DNA of 64,000 nucleotides from Dipetalonema caudispina (taxonomy: Eukaryota > Nematoda > Chromadorea > Rhabditida > Onchocercidae), in NCBI GenBank assembly GCA_013365325.1, contig JABVXV010000012.1:1-64000 (forward strand), in the 5' to 3' direction. Below, one piece after another: positions 1-13,659 of the stretch. The translations under genes were made by a program, and so were the position numbers. The stretch's first letter is position 1. Each line of letters starts with the position of its first letter. Under the pieces are notes generated by a model that was given only the letters and a program-made list of their open reading frames with translations, did no database searches and was not told the DNA's origin.

Positions 1-120
<120 letters not shown>

Positions 121-539
121 GGTAATAAATGTTGATAATAATAAATATAATAAGTTTATTACTTTATTATTGTATAATAAGTATGCTTATCATATTATTT
201 TCTTTCTAATTTCAAAAGTTTCTCCCTGTCCGAAGTCAGTTTCCATGAAAATCTTGCTCCATTGTAGAGTAAATTCAAATGTATTTACCGTTTAATTTAA
301 TACTATCATCAAGTACACTGGACGTATCCAGTGCAAGATATAATAAGTTCGATTGTAAGATCAGATCTTTTATGATCAATCGCTCACTTTCCTAACATTT
401 AGAGTAAGAAGCTCAGTCGTTACAAACATAAATCAACTTTGCGACTTTTCCTAGATTGTCAATCAGTTTCTCGGCCTGTTATTTTTCTTTTTTTTTTTAA
501 AAGGTCTAAAAAAAAGAGATTATTTCCAAAGAAATTGAT

Positions 540-2700
540 GGGATCTACAATCGTCACACGGAAAAAGCGTAACGATTCTATTCGATAACGCATAACAATG
601 ATAACGAGTTTGCGTGGATCTCTCTGTTATCTTAGTGTAGCATCTGAAGTGCACCAACACTTCATTCTGCCTTTTCGAACATCTCTTCAATTATTAATGG
701 TGATGCCGTCCATCTCTACACGTCTTTTCTTCCTCAGAATAGAATTTTTCGAAGAATTCAAGGAGTCAACAATTATAACCGAGTCCCGTTTGTAATGGCA
801 ATGGATTCTATCTATGATTTCCAATCTCTTGGCAGTCATTCTGTATTTTAAGAAGTAGAACAACCTCGATGTTCGTCGTTTCCCAGAATTCCTAACTTTG
901 CTTTTCATGTTCTCATCCGGTTGCATTACCATTATGTATGTCGAAAATCAGATTCTTAAATGCTGTCAATATGCGCACAGTACCGATGTTTCTACTTTCC
1001 ATTCCTTCTTGGGTTTAATTTTCTACGATATCCTTATCAATGGATTCCATGACCTCCTGACCTCTTTTGATTATTTTCTTATCAAAATTTTCAAAGATTA
1101 TTTCTCCAAATAATGTCAAATGGTTTCACCAAAATGAAAACTATTGTTCAGCTTAATTATTTGCTTATATTCGATAACTAATCATGATAGTCATCTATGT
1201 ATAGTTACTTCCAATCACAGCAAAGACATAATTATTTCCTGTCACTTTGTGAGGACAATAAGAAAGGAACTTCTATTGCTTTCATTTTCCGTCTTGAGCG
1301 GAGAATTACTGATAGAAAAAGTGACTTCAATACGAAGTTCACCATCAAAACGCCGGGCCGAAACCGATTACAAACACTGAGCAAAGAATTTCAATGGTGA
1401 TTTACTTATTTCTTCTGTCTGCTGATGCTCTTGCCAAACTCAATCTGATGCTTTATTCCGTCTTCTTGCCAAATTATGCGACAAGTAGCCTGATAAGCAG
1501 TTAAGCTGATACCCAACAAACCGTCTCAGATATGTCCAAACACATCTAGTCAATGTAGACAGCATTCTCCAGCTAGCTAATACTGATGGTTGAGTATTAT
1601 CAGATCGCTGCAGTGCTTTAATGGAAATGGTTTAAAACCACCAACATTCCCATTTTCAGCTTGTTGCTCAATCGCAAAAAAAATCCTTGCATCTTTTAAT
1701 AGTTGTCTGATATACAGAGAACGAATTATTTCTGCATTGCTTCATACTTGTATCCTTCATCACTTCTACACTGACTCTGGTCTTATTCAGATTTGAAATC
1801 TTTCCGTAGTTATGCCTGTTAGTACGAAATCGATGCTGATATCGAAAATGTTTTTTTAATGCCAAATTAGTAGGCTACGAAGTTAAAATACTTTCTTGGC
1901 TCAAAATGAAGTATCTTTGATTAAGTCTTTACAGCAACTAAGCAGAACTTCCTGTTAATCACTACTGCATTCTAGCCTATATCAGCTCCATATCTGACGT
2001 TATGTTGTATGCACTAACTTGCAATCAGTAATGTGAAGATCTATCATATACCAAGCTGTTCCAATGCAGCATGTCCTCAAATTCAGTCCTTTAATGAAAC
2101 TGATGTTAGTAACAGCATGCAGAATAATACCATTGATAAAAACATTAATATCTGACAGAAGACAATTTCATTTCGTTCCGTTTCATACATGTAACTTTTT
2201 GTACATAAAAAGTTCAAACTTAATTCAACAAATACCTTCCAATAAATTTACATTCTCTTTAGCTCACCAATAAATACGACGTACAGTCCATCTTATAAAT
2301 ATGATCTGATTACGTATATACGGGAAATCTCTTTACAGTCATTCTTTGTAACGTTCATTTTATGAGTGAAATCATATTATCGTATTGCCATTCGTTCATT
2401 GCAAAAAAAAGACCACCAACAGAGTTGGACCACACACGACGTTTTATTTGCGTCAAGATAGCGCTTTGCCTGTTACGATTGCAAACGGATAGCTATGAAA
2501 TATGTGCGTGATCGACATGCAACCAGCTGATGTGCTACTTGTCCAGCGTGTACACGTACCTGATCTAACCAGAAAAGAAGCTCAAATGTGAGCTGTTCTG
2601 AAGCATTTGTCAACGCAAACTCTTAATTTCTGACGCTGAATTTCATTGAAGCTCAGAGATGCATCAGTTTTATTTCCATCTTGATGTGATCACGAAAGCT
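540..2700. other. GC-balanced island with broken coding-like segments, unassigned
   Basis: Base composition here is visibly less AT-rich than in the flanks and poly-A/T runs are rare, which resembles exonic or old mobile-element sequence. On the minus strand there are several open stretches with polar, protein-like translations: 687-932 (81 codons, rich in Arg/Lys, for example around RRTSRLFYFLKYR), about 1440-1600 (containing WTYLRRFVGYQLN) and about 2560-2660 (containing SFNEIQRQKLRVCVDK). They are interrupted by stops and I could not chain them with consistent splice phases. It may be a decayed gene, a degraded transposable element, or exons of an unrecognised minus-strand gene. I do not recognise a family. 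Confidence 0.3.
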
Positions 2701-4121
2701 ACGAGAACTTTCAAAACATCGACTAGAGCTCTTGTCTAGACTCGTATCAGTCACATGAAGCTGGTGTTACAGATGAAGATTAATTCAATTAAATCAATTA
2801 GAAATCAATTAAATCACAACAGGATGATACTTTTGCTGACTAAAGTTACTCTAGAAATTTGTTCTAGAGTAGAATCCATTTTCGAAATGAGTAAAATTTC
2901 AGCACAGGATATAGGAGACCTGCCTCAATAACATAAACGCTAAAAATTCCCTGTAATATTAATTGAGCTTTATAGGTTAATCAGTATCCAATCAACGTCT
3001 TTTATCCATCAGTATTACTATATCCTCTCGGCTTCATTCCTTTGCTATATAAACTTTCCCATCCCAGAACTTTCAAAACCAATGGCTTTATTTCCCCCAA
3101 CAGTGTTTTTGTTTTGCTTAAATTATCGACCAATGGAAACATCCTTCATTACATAAATCATTTTTAAAACCATACTGAAATATTTCGCGTTTCCAACAAT
3201 AAGAGAAGCCTTTATTGAAATTTTTATTAACATTTCTACAGATATGGTTAAAAAACAGCTGGGAATCATATTTTCATGTACATATATTTCGAAACTAACA
3301 TGGTATAGATTATTAACAAGATAGAAATATTCCTTAAACGAAATATATGGTTTTATATTGATGCGTCAAGCGGTAACTGGAATGTTAGAAAATGAAATCA
3401 TTTTCCGCTCTGTGGAATGACGACAAAAAGTAAGTCAATGAAGAGCTTAATCACAGCAAAACACAGTATTGCAATTAATACCAAAAATTGTAAAATTATT
3501 GAGTCCCTTAACGATCTGAAGCTTTCTTCTCTCACATAATGACCAATTCAAAAATCCCTTTGATCGATCATTCGTAGAAAATGAGAACTTCACCTCAACA
3601 CAAAATTCCACAGGGAATTCAAATAAGTAGCTACCGAAGAACTATTAATCAGCAAAAATGTGCGAGTATGCAAGACTTACAGAAGCAACGCTGATATGCA
3701 AATTTGACAGAGGTAATGCAGGATGACACGGACTACCATATATTATCGATCTGCAACAGACGTCACCGTGTCGTATATGATTTCTCATTCAGGTTCACCT
3801 GATTTGTGGGTTCCCATCCGACTTGCAAAATAAAATGTTACCGAAGTGATGCGATGGAGGATGGAGTAGTCCTCGATTTTAAGAATTTCACTATGAGATT
3901 TACTATATCGTAGTATTGTAAATGCAATCGTTTCCTATAGGAATTTTTAAATAGACAAAAAGGAAGATATGAAATTATGTAGTGAGATTCATACGTTTAT
4001 ACTTTTTAATTCCCGTAATTTGCTAATAGTAAAAGCAGCAAGGATTGGATCAATTATTTCGCAACTAATCATTACCATTTTAGGTGAAGGTGCTGATATT
4101 GATGATATAAGAACTTGAAAT
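2701..4121. other. Intergenic, upstream of the P5CR gene
   Basis: AT-rich sequence with no open frame or exon chain that I could support. It holds short direct repeats of an ATCAATTAAATCA-like unit near 2780-2815. The promoter and 5' UTR of the following + strand gene presumably lie in its last few hundred bases, but no distinct element can be named. Confidence 0.5.
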
Positions 4122-5820
4122 ATGACTTCAAACATGAATGTAAGCACTTCACATATTTACAGCTTACTCTGGATATTCAAATTGGAGTCATTTTTCTGAT
4201 TTTACGTATAATATTGGAATTTTGAGGAAGATTCTGGATGGGTCAGGAATGGCTCTACAGGAAATGTCTTGGATAGCTTTACACATATACACAAGCTGTT
4301 TGAAAATACTGGTTTAGAGCGGAGGCTGACTTTTATTGGTGGTGGTAAGATGGCAACCGCTCTCATCCGTGGTTTTGAATCTGCTGGTAAGTTGCATCTA
4401 ACATCTCTCAATTTTAATTCAGAACATTGATAAGAGATCGGATGCTGTGTGGTACTGTAGACTTATCCTTCTGTAGCTCAACTTCTAACACGTAATGTAT
4501 GTAATTTCACAGTATCAGATAAAATGTAGCTGCGAAACAATCGTGTTTCATTTTTGTCGGTGTTTGATTTTAGTTCGTTACTGTCATGAAGTAGACATTA
4601 TCGGTTAAAGGAATTTGCTTATAATTATACAGATAAATATTTGATATGCCGGAATAATTACATGTTATTCAGGTCTCATAACGAAGGATGATGTTGCCCT
4701 CAGTGTTAAAACAGCATCATCTGCACAGCGATGGAAGGTATTGTATAATCAGTAGATTTTATAAAAGGTTAGAAAATGTAGATCAGCTTGGCACAGTTCA
4801 TGTTTGGAGTGCCCTTTTATTACAAGTTGCAAACGTTTTACTGAGGAACTCAAATTGCAGCAGCTGGGATATGTTAATGTATACACGTCCAATGATGCCT
4901 TGATTCGAGCTCATGGTCAAGGTATGCACTAAATAATTTATTTACATTCTTAGTACCGGCAGCAGTTTCTATAATCATTTATAATGATTAGTGTGGTTTG
5001 TGAGGTTAAGCCCATTTCACATTTATATACGCTGGAATGTACAGTCTAGACCGCTGGATTTTCTTTTTTACTTGCATTAGTAAGTGAATCACTTAGCAAG
5101 ATATTTGGTCCGAATAAGTTAAGTGAATCCGTAATAGCGATTTAAATAACATTATGAATCTCTGTAAATGTCTAACGTATATTTTTTGCATGGAATTATT
5201 TTTCGTAAAAATTACGAAGCATAGAAGTTCTGTTATGATCAAACCGTAAATTTTTGCTGTTTTGTCTCGATTATTCCTTTTCCTCTTGTGTTTGTATAAT
5301 CCCATTTTACTTATTCCTTCACTCATTATTACGAAATTGGAGAATGTTGATAGCGATCTTCATCATCATGAATGGAAAATCACTAGAACAATTGAAATAC
5401 TGTAATTTTCAGGAATTGTTATTTTGTCAATAAAACCAGAGATGCGTATGGCAGCTTTAGAGGAGTTGAGCAGTAAGGCGTTTTCAAATACTTCTTTAAT
5501 CGTCTCCATTATGGGCGGAGTTGACGTGAAGACATTGGAGAAAGAAGTACATTTATTTGAAGTTTCTTTAAAAATTCGCTGTTAATTTCAGAGTTTTTAA
5601 TGATGAAAATCTTTTTGATAGATTGATAATCCAGGTGAGTCAATGTAGCTCTCAAGTCGAAATAAACAGTTTTGATCTGAACGCATAAGACAAATGAATG
5701 AATGTTTCAGAATATTATGATTAGTAACAAAGTGAAAAAATCAAGAACCCACTTTTTTAATGTGACACAACTATTATAGCATAGTCTGCGCAGCTCTGTA
5801 ACCAGTAAGAAATGTGTCTG

Positions 5821-5853
<33 letters not shown>

Positions 5854-7315
5854 GAGTTTATTTGATGAGGTATTTTTAATCGGCCTGACAATTTTAAAGA
5901 AATTTGAGGTTGCGACTAAAGGTTATATCTCAAAACATGGACTGGTGCGACTACTGCCAAATATTCCTGTTGCTGTGTGTTCTGGGACATCGATTATGTG
6001 CTATAGCTCATACTTGGATCAGGAAAAGGTTCCGGATATCATTTTTTTTTTTCTTTTTAGTGGTCTTATTTCAACATGAATCCCTAAACAAATAGTGGTG
6101 AAGTAAGAGGATATTGGAATGAGTTTAGAAGTACATTAATGTCAAAAGGCTCATGATACCAAATTTCAGCTGTTATACTGGTAGCTTTTTTGTAGATTGA
6201 GTTAATCAAATGTATCATGCAACACGTTGGTATTTGTTTGGTAATCAATGAAAAAGCATTTGATGCGGCTACAGCAGTCGGAGGGTGTGGACCAGCTTTT
6301 GTTAGTTTTGATATCTTTTTCTTTTTTTTTAGAAAAAAGATCGAGATATACATTGCGAACCAGAATAATGAAGCTACATAAGTAGAACATCTCGAGCGGA
6401 AACATTCTCAAGAGTGGCAGGCTACATAAAAAATTTCATCACAAATCGTGATGTCGTTGAGTTCTAGGTGTTCATGGCAATCGAAGCATTGTCAGATGGA
6501 GGTGTTCTTGGTGGTGTTGATCGTAAAACTTCAATGAAATTAGCTGCTCAAACTGTTATGGTAAACTGCTTGAGATATTTGTCTTATTTTTATGCATTTT
6601 TGATGTAGATTAGCAGAAAAGATCATCCGCATCAGTCAGGAATTTTGTCTTTCTTTACGATGTTAACGTTCATTATTCTGGTAGAATAAAAAGTCGGTAA
6701 TTCATTTGCTTTCACTTTAATTTATACATTTACTTCTACATCTACAAATTTGTATTTTCGGTATGACATTGGCGCATTTCAATTCATACAAATCAACATT
6801 AAACAACAAACATTTCTCGTTATAGCTTGTAAATATGTTTACATACTGATGTTATTACTAACATCAGTTATTACTATTATATAGTAATGTTGTTACATGC
6901 ACGTGAACAGCAGTAGTTAAACAAAAACTTGAATACAGCAGGATAGGTGTTATGACAGTTTCGCATATATATGTTGACTCCGTCTTTGTAACAAATCTGA
7001 ATTTGAATTTCGGTGTAACTTGTAAAGTCCTGCAAATTTCACATATATAGCTTTATTGTTACAGGGAGCGGCAAAAATGGTTTTAGAAGCGAATGAACAT
7101 CCAGCTGCTTTAAAAGATGACGTTTGTTCTGCCGGTGGTAGTACGATATATGGAGTGAAGGAATTAGAGAAAAATGGTCCTCACTTTTTACATACAGTTC
7201 TTTTTTGTCAGAATTGTTATTCAAAAGTATCATCCTCTTCTTATTTCCAGGTTTTCGCTCAGCATTAATCGAAGCAGTGCATGCTTCAACAAAACGGAGT
7301 TCAGGACAGGTTTAA
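4122..7315 (+). CDS. PYCR: Pyrroline-5-carboxylate reductase (P5CR), ten exons, complete
   Basis: The enzyme reduces 1-pyrroline-5-carboxylate to L-proline with NAD(P)H, the last step of proline synthesis. Predicted exons: 4122-4139, 4227-4386, 4673-4737, 4846-4921, 5413-5546, 5909-6028, 6196-6300, 6468-6560, 7065-7176, 7251-7315. They total 948 nt (315 aa; animal P5CRs are about 300-320). All phases agree. Seen: the dinucleotide-binding start [13 protein letters not shown] (Gly44-46), a VAVCSGTS strand, the GGCGPAF helix turn, [12 protein letters not shown], and near the C-terminus the family signature [14 protein letters not shown] (about 279-292) followed by [13 protein letters not shown]. 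The first exon (six codons) and the start of exon 4 are the least certain borders; the roughly 40 residues before the Rossmann motif are not family-conserved. The donor of exon 7 is GTTAGT. The protein ends soon after the conserved helix, lacking the longer tail of mammalian PYCR1. Confidence 0.93.
5823..5852. repeat. Poly-T tract
   Basis: About 30 uninterrupted Ts in P5CR intron 5, between exons 5 and 6. It is long enough to be length-polymorphic or prone to sequencing error. Confidence 0.95.
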
Positions 7316-9008
7316 AAATTAGATTCCAACAGCAGTCGCTTTGGTTCTTCAGGATCTGCCATAATAGATAGATTCTTAGTGTATAGTGTGTTTCAGGCTC
7401 CATAAATTGCATGATTAATGTCGTTGATTTGGCATTTATACTTTTCCATACTTTTTTATTTCAACCACAATATTTACTTTACATACATTTTTATAACTTT
7501 GTCATGGTAATTGTTGGTTAAATTTTCTAAGTACTGGAAGATTGCATGAATACTCATACATACAAGTGTCATAAGTGAACATTTTTCCACTAGCTTGCTT
7601 TGAACTGCTAACATTATGCGCAATATTTTGTTTCGAATGAGAGATGTAAATTTTTGAACATACTAACATTGCGAGAAAAAAGGGAAGGTTTCATGTTTTC
7701 GTGTTTTTACTGGCCCACTGTGCATTCGAGAATCTTTACATTCTAGCGCTGCTTCCTTCTATTTTCAATTTCTTGTCACTAACTGATGTCCAAATTTATA
7801 GTTACCCTATATCACATTGATTTTCGGTTGTCCCAATTGATTGTGTTGCTGATATGTCTGACTATTTATCACTTAGTTCATTCCCGTTATCATCTCGCTC
7901 GCTGTCACACTTTTGTTATTTTCACGAGTATTTTTTGTTGTTTTTTCGGACTTATTCTTTTTTTATACATAAAACTATTTTCATGCTTTTATATTGTTTC
8001 TACCGCAAATGCTACTGACAATTTTGAGATTGCAACATATGAACTTTTGTCAATTAAATTATTTTGGTGTTCGAAACGTGACTTATTCAGATTCAAGATT
8101 TTCTCGGGTGACTACGCTGTTGACTGCCACAATTGCTGAGGGTGTGTAGAAACATAGTAAATCTGAATACTTCAGACCATGTTATCTTCGGCAGAGAGTG
8201 GTTGACAGCACTAATTTAATGCTCAAGGTTAAGGTTAAATTAATCCTTTCTGAACATCAATCTTTGCTAGATGTTTGCTTTGTTGGTAAGTTCTGAACTG
8301 GAAGGAGTTACAGTTGGGGCATGTTTATTTCAGATAGTGCGGGTTATTTTATAGCAAAATTGGAAGTCGGACTTGCTTCCATGTTGAGAAAATTTTTTTT
8401 TTTCAAATTAATCAGTGTTGGAATTTTCGATCCCAGTGCAGTACGCATTTTATTGCTCAAAATTTCTGTCTAGACAGAAGTTACTACTGGTCGTATCAAA
8501 TCATAGCTGCTGAAGATCAGTTTTACTGTGAATTAATTCTCAGGAAGCGTGCGTCGTAAGCGAATCCAAAGACCCAAAACTTTTTGTCACCTCTGCTAAA
8601 GTAATTGAGTTATTGTATATCCTGTCAACCTGTGGTAATGTTGAATACTTTATATCGAACGGAAAGAACAAATAAAGAAGTTGGTTGACTTATTGAAAAA
8701 CTTATAGACGCATGATAACTCGTGTGCAAAAGTCGGTGAAATCCGACCATAAAAGTGTTCGAGGATTTTTATTGAAGCAAGATAATCTGAAAGAATGTAA
8801 AGCTCAAATAGTAGAAAACCATGAAGTGAGCTGTTTCTCAATTAATGTCTGCAATTTTTTGAGATATAAATAGAAAGAAAAAACAAGAAATTGAATTGTG
8901 CTCTTTGGACTTATTCCTGGGCCCTCCACCTGAATCGATCTTATGCCAAGGCTAGTGTCTTTTTAGTCCATATCGAAATGCTGCATATATTTCTGCTGTT
9001 CTTTCCAG
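7316..9008. other. Intergenic / possible introns downstream of P5CR
   Basis: Mostly T-rich sequence. An open frame at 7786-8139 (+, 117 codons) lies in a pyrimidine-rich stretch where stops are rare, and its translation is mainly hydrophobic with no motif, so I do not call it a gene. Around 8160-8560 a few short fragments (for example DHVIFGREWLT) hint at a decayed retroelement protease, too weakly to annotate. Confidence 0.4.
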
Positions 9009-9573
9009 ATTAATTATCAAAAGTATCCCTGCATCTATTGTTCGTAGCATCACCAATCGTAAATCACTAATCTATCAAGGAAGTTTTTCGTTCATTTCAC
9101 ATATTCCTTATTCCATTTCAAAACATTTATTCCACTTTAAATCACTTTTACCCATCATTATCTTCCTAGATTTCAATCACATAATTCCCTTTGCATGTCT
9201 CATTTGCACTGTTTACTCATTTAACTTGCTAATTTTCCGATTTCGTAAATTTAGCTTATCGAATTCTTATACATCACTGCCATTATTTCTTCTTATAAAA
9301 CACTGCTGGAGAGTCAATAATTTAAAATTCAACAAAAAAGTACACATTCAACGACTGCTAGAAAGCATTGAAGTGAGACAAATAATCAGTGGGGACATAT
9401 TTGGCGTATGTATTTAATTTCTTGCATATATTTGTGTCTACACTATTCGTTAAATTAATTCTTTGTTATCTGTGTCTCAGATGTGTCAGCAAATGCGTTT
9501 TCGCATTCATCTGTATGTGCTGGATAGGTTAGAAAGATTATCGCTATTAAATTACCAGGATGAATTTAAATAA
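9009..9573 (+). CDS. Unidentified gene, two putative 3' exons
   Basis: After a good acceptor (CTTTCCAG, ending 9008) the + strand is open for 132 codons to 9405, where a GTATGT donor lies in phase 0. A second acceptor (GTGTCTCAG) at 9480 resumes in phase 0 and runs 30 codons to a TAA at 9571-9573, where AATAAA overlaps the stop. The distal part looks most protein-like: KKVHIQRLLESIEVRQ, ISGDIFG, then MCQQMRFRIHLYVLDRLERL. The first two-thirds of exon 1 is pyrimidine-rich and hydrophobic, so its openness is weaker evidence and the true acceptor may be further downstream. I do not recognise the family. 5' exons, if real, are unresolved. Confidence 0.33.
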
Positions 9574-12508
9574 AAACTCATCCTCTCTTGCTATCAACGT
9601 GGTTTACGTGTGTTTTGTTTCACCAATTTTATTGATTAAATTATCATACTCCATAATCCAACCCATTTTGTTTGCATGAAATCTTTTTAAGCTGTACAAT
9701 TTGATGCCGCTTTAAATAAAAATAGCAAAACAGTGTCGATGTTTGAAATTTTGCAAATTCAAGGAAATTTACCTCCCAGAATGGAAATTAAACACTATAT
9801 TTCTGCATAATTAAAAAAAAAAAAACGAATTATGTTCTCTCGGCTTTTAAATATTTATCAAATTTATATTTTATTCTTGAAATTACTGGGAAAACTGTTG
9901 CTAATCAGAAGAGTTATTTTTGAAAAATATGAATTTATGTATATGTACCAATAATTATTGTTGAAAAAATTCTGCAATGCTGAGAAAAGGTACTGGTTTT
10001 TTTTTTCAGAAGTAATTCTAACTTTAATAATACCAAATGTAGCGACGATTTGCAGAAATTTTCTCAATTTTTTTTTTTTTTTTGCATCTCCACGTAGTGT
10101 TACTCATCTATCTTTTCCGAAATTTCTTTTTAACTGATTTACATAATTTAATTTACATTGTATAAGGCTTATTTAAACATACTTCTCTTGGATGCAGTAA
10201 ATTTAATTAAAGCAAACTAAGCAATAATTCGAAATAACTCGTTTATCCATTTTATACAAAGCTCTTGCAAATTGTTTTTCCTTTTTTTTTTACTCAAGCA
10301 GTCTTCCCAAGGTTTTTTAATACAGAAAGAGATCCAATTGTATGGAAAGATTAGCAAAATGAGAGAAAGAATGAAAAGCATATATGAATACATATATGAA
10401 AAAAAAAAAAAAATACCGCCTTTATATCGAATATTTCACTTTGAATCCAAAAAGATTAAAAAAATTAGGAATAAATAAATAAATAAATACATGAAATGAA
10501 GAGTGATATACAGATGCAACAGAAAAAGGGAAGCCTCGGAAAATATTTCATAAATTCAGTGCTTCGACAGTTGATGTTACATAGAACAGAGCAGAAATTT
10601 TCAGAATCTTTTTCATAGAAGTTGCTTTTCCTAGAAATGATATATATTACGTTGACATGACGTAAGTAATTCTAGTTTTGGATCGCAAATTGTAAATTAT
10701 TATAACTAGGTTGGAACACATATTTGCTGATCAAAATCCATTCCATACAATTGGATTTATAAATATAAATATTTAAAAAACAAAGACCAAGAAGTGCGCA
10801 TTAAAATGATATACAAATTAGCTATTCTGCCAAACTATTAATCGAATATGAATTATATTTACAGAGCAATAGAATAATTCCGGGCTTATAAAAGTTACGT
10901 GTAGTAGTTTTCCATGTTTTGAATGTCTCTATTTTTTCTCCATTATTTATTTGCTTGATATCTCCAGCAATGTCGATAATCCAAAACAATTTTAGTTGAT
11001 GCTTTTCCTACCAAGTTTATACAATTAGTTTTGGTACATTATCGTCATACAATGTTAACATATCGGAAGTAATTACTGAACTAAATTTTTTAAGATTTAA
11101 AAAGTGCATAAGAACTAATTTGTAACTTTGAAACGTTTTCTAAAACTGAAATCCGAAATAAGGAATTCAGATTTAGCTAAAATTAGACAACACTGCATTG
11201 CTGGAAGGGTTTATCCATTTGATTGGCACTATTAACCAGATACATATTTTCTTTTAACCGTTAAATAAGTCAGTCCGTTTATTAAAGAGGTTCTTATAAG
11301 CTTCCAATAGCAAATTCCTTACTCGAGCTCTTGTTATTCAAATTTTCCTTTTTTTAACCATAAAACCCAAAAAAAAGAACCGTAACTGATCATTGGATCA
11401 CGTTGCAACAGCTCGGGAAGTATGAGTTTCTACAAGTTTCACTAACTAAAGCTTCCTTATCAACAGTTGACCATTCTAAGTGTATGGTTGACATTCAAAT
11501 CTCGAAATCGAGAAATCATAGAGCACGGACCTGTGAAACGTGTAGTGTGTATACGTGTTGCATCCTTCTACTTTGCATATTCTGATTCTGCAGTGATAAG
11601 TGATGGAAATGCCATGTAATATTACAGTCGAAAAAATGTGCAATGAACAGATTATTTCACATTGAGGCATGTGATATGGGAATGTCGAAGTTCCGCATGA
11701 TACATTCCAAATCAACTTTTAAAATTTATCCCCTTCCTCATATTTTCTACAATTACTTTGAAATTTCCATTTCAGTTTTCACTTTTTTAAATAAGATGTA
11801 CCTCTTCACAGCATTTGACCCCCTTCAATAAGTGAGTATTTGTCATATCAACAGAAATCACATTGTACATCAACACGTGCACCTGCGTTCCATCAATCCA
11901 TTCATCATTATACTCAGAAACTTTTCATCCGTTTCACTATTGCACTTCACTGTTATATTTATGTTATTTAAATAACAACACAGTTTTTTTTTTTCCTGCA
12001 TGACGTCAGCACTTTAATAGCACTTTGTGATTTGCGAATTTAAGGAATATATGTACATATGTTTCACTTCCAATTTTTATTCCATAAATTTCACCTGACC
12101 AACACTAACCATAACAGTCTATAAGAATAATTAAGGAAGTAGTGGTCAAGAGTATGAAAGGTATGCAATAATTATTCAACATGTTAAATATTTTCAGGAA
12201 TGTATATTGTGTGAGAATTTTTTCGTTTTTTTTTTTTTTTTTTTTTAAGGTAGAGGAGAGAGGGAAAAGAAATATGAGTGGTACAGTGATTTCGATCACT
12301 AAAAAGTGTATTATATAACTACTTAGCATGACAAAAGCGAAAAGATGCATTTACCAAAAATTATATTTTAAATGCTCAAGCAATGCTTCATATAAGGAAA
12401 AGTTTTATTTCAAATGACAGTAAGGTTTCATTATTTCCTCATAATCAGTCCTTCGGTAAACGGGTTCACCAAAGGTTGTATGACCATATTCTCATAAATA
12501 TGCACATA

Positions 12509-12552
<44 letters not shown>

Positions 12553-13659
12553 TGTTTGATGCAAAAGGTCATTTTACGCTTGTACGCTTGTGTCATAAAC
12601 TGTACGAAGCATTGAAAAGTAAAACTTCTAAAGAGGAAAACTATACAAACAATAAGAATGATGTAATTTGAGTCAAACAGCTGGCTGACATGGTGTTGTA
12701 TATTAAAAAAATATTTGAAGAATGCACTTCTATCGACCTTTTCTTCTTTTTTTTCTGTCAATTACTTGGCAAGAAGTTCATAAACTAGCATTTATCAAGT
12801 TAAATTTCTAAGAGAAATAGCATTGACGAGCAAAATATAAGGGAGTTTCATAGTTTTCTATCTTTTCAATCATTAATTCATCTAAGGGCATAGAGTTCCA
12901 TCAAAACTTCAACTTTGGCCTTTCTCTGACGATCATGTGAATTGACGGAGTAAACAAATTCATCCGCTATGATTTTCAAAAAAAGAAAAAAAAACGTTTT
13001 TATTTCATGTGTTTCTTTTTCCCTTAACAACTGCTTTCTTCATTTCTCACTATCCCTTCAAATAGATCAGTTCATTATCAAATCCTTTGCATCTTTATGA
13101 CCTTCAGTAAAACTTCCCAATTTTTTTTTTCTTTTTTTTACGAAGAGAAAAACTGAAGCCATTTCAATACTATTTCTACTCTCTGCCACTTTGTCTATTT
13201 GGCTGATTGATTCGATTGTGGAATAGCGATATTCGTAAGGCTTTGAAAGAGTGGAGAAGTATGAAGAGTTAGAAGGATCACTGATTGAAATAATATCTTC
13301 GCTTAAAATTCGGTGAACTCAATGGATAGACTCGAACCGATATTGCAAATACATTAAATAGTTATGTGTAACTTACTACATACAAGAGTGATTGGAAAAA
13401 CTGAATAGAAATACAAATACTGCACTATTTTATGTGTATACTTTTAATATGAAAGGATCGAAATGGTCATGGATGTAAATAAGCAAACAGTAAAGAGCAA
13501 TTATCAACTAGCATGTTTTGAAAAAAGCTCAGTTAATACCATCACAAACTTTCTAATTATCGGAATTATCTAAGCGTTAAATCTGCCACATTTTGTGCGA
13601 TTTTAGTTTGATTGTCTCATTTTTTTCCCTCTTTTTCAGCACTCTTTTTCCAATATTAG
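9574..13659. other. AT-rich intergenic region
   Basis: No supported gene. The sequence is dominated by short poly-A/poly-T runs and AT-rich stretches, with a (TA)n microsatellite at about 12512-12549. Open frames here are short, hydrophobic or lysine-rich and lack splice context. Confidence 0.5.
12512..12549. repeat. (TA)n dinucleotide microsatellite
   Basis: About 19 alternating AT units, preceded by imperfect CATATG-like copies from about 12500. Confidence 0.95.

Noticed and set aside
4738..4845. Alternative earlier acceptors for P5CR exon 4
   Set aside because: A 30-nt intron would be too short, and the other acceptors give the wrong phase or an extra cysteine-rich stretch absent from the family; 4846 fits best but is not certain.
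5590..5634. Possible extra P5CR exon ([14 protein letters not shown])
   Set aside because: Its phase does not match the flanking exons, and direct joining of 5546 to 5909 reproduces the family alignment without it.
7786..8139. 117-codon + strand open frame
   Set aside because: It is pyrimidine-rich with almost purely hydrophobic/Cys/Phe translation, no motif and no splice context; openness is expected from composition.
8160..8560. Possible retroelement protease remnant (DHVIFGREWLT)
   Set aside because: A single short resemblance, no catalytic D-S/T-G motif, no adjacent reverse transcriptase signals and frames broken throughout.
10272..10478. 68-codon + strand frame rich in Lys/Glu
   Set aside because: It is built on poly-A runs with no splice context or balanced composition.
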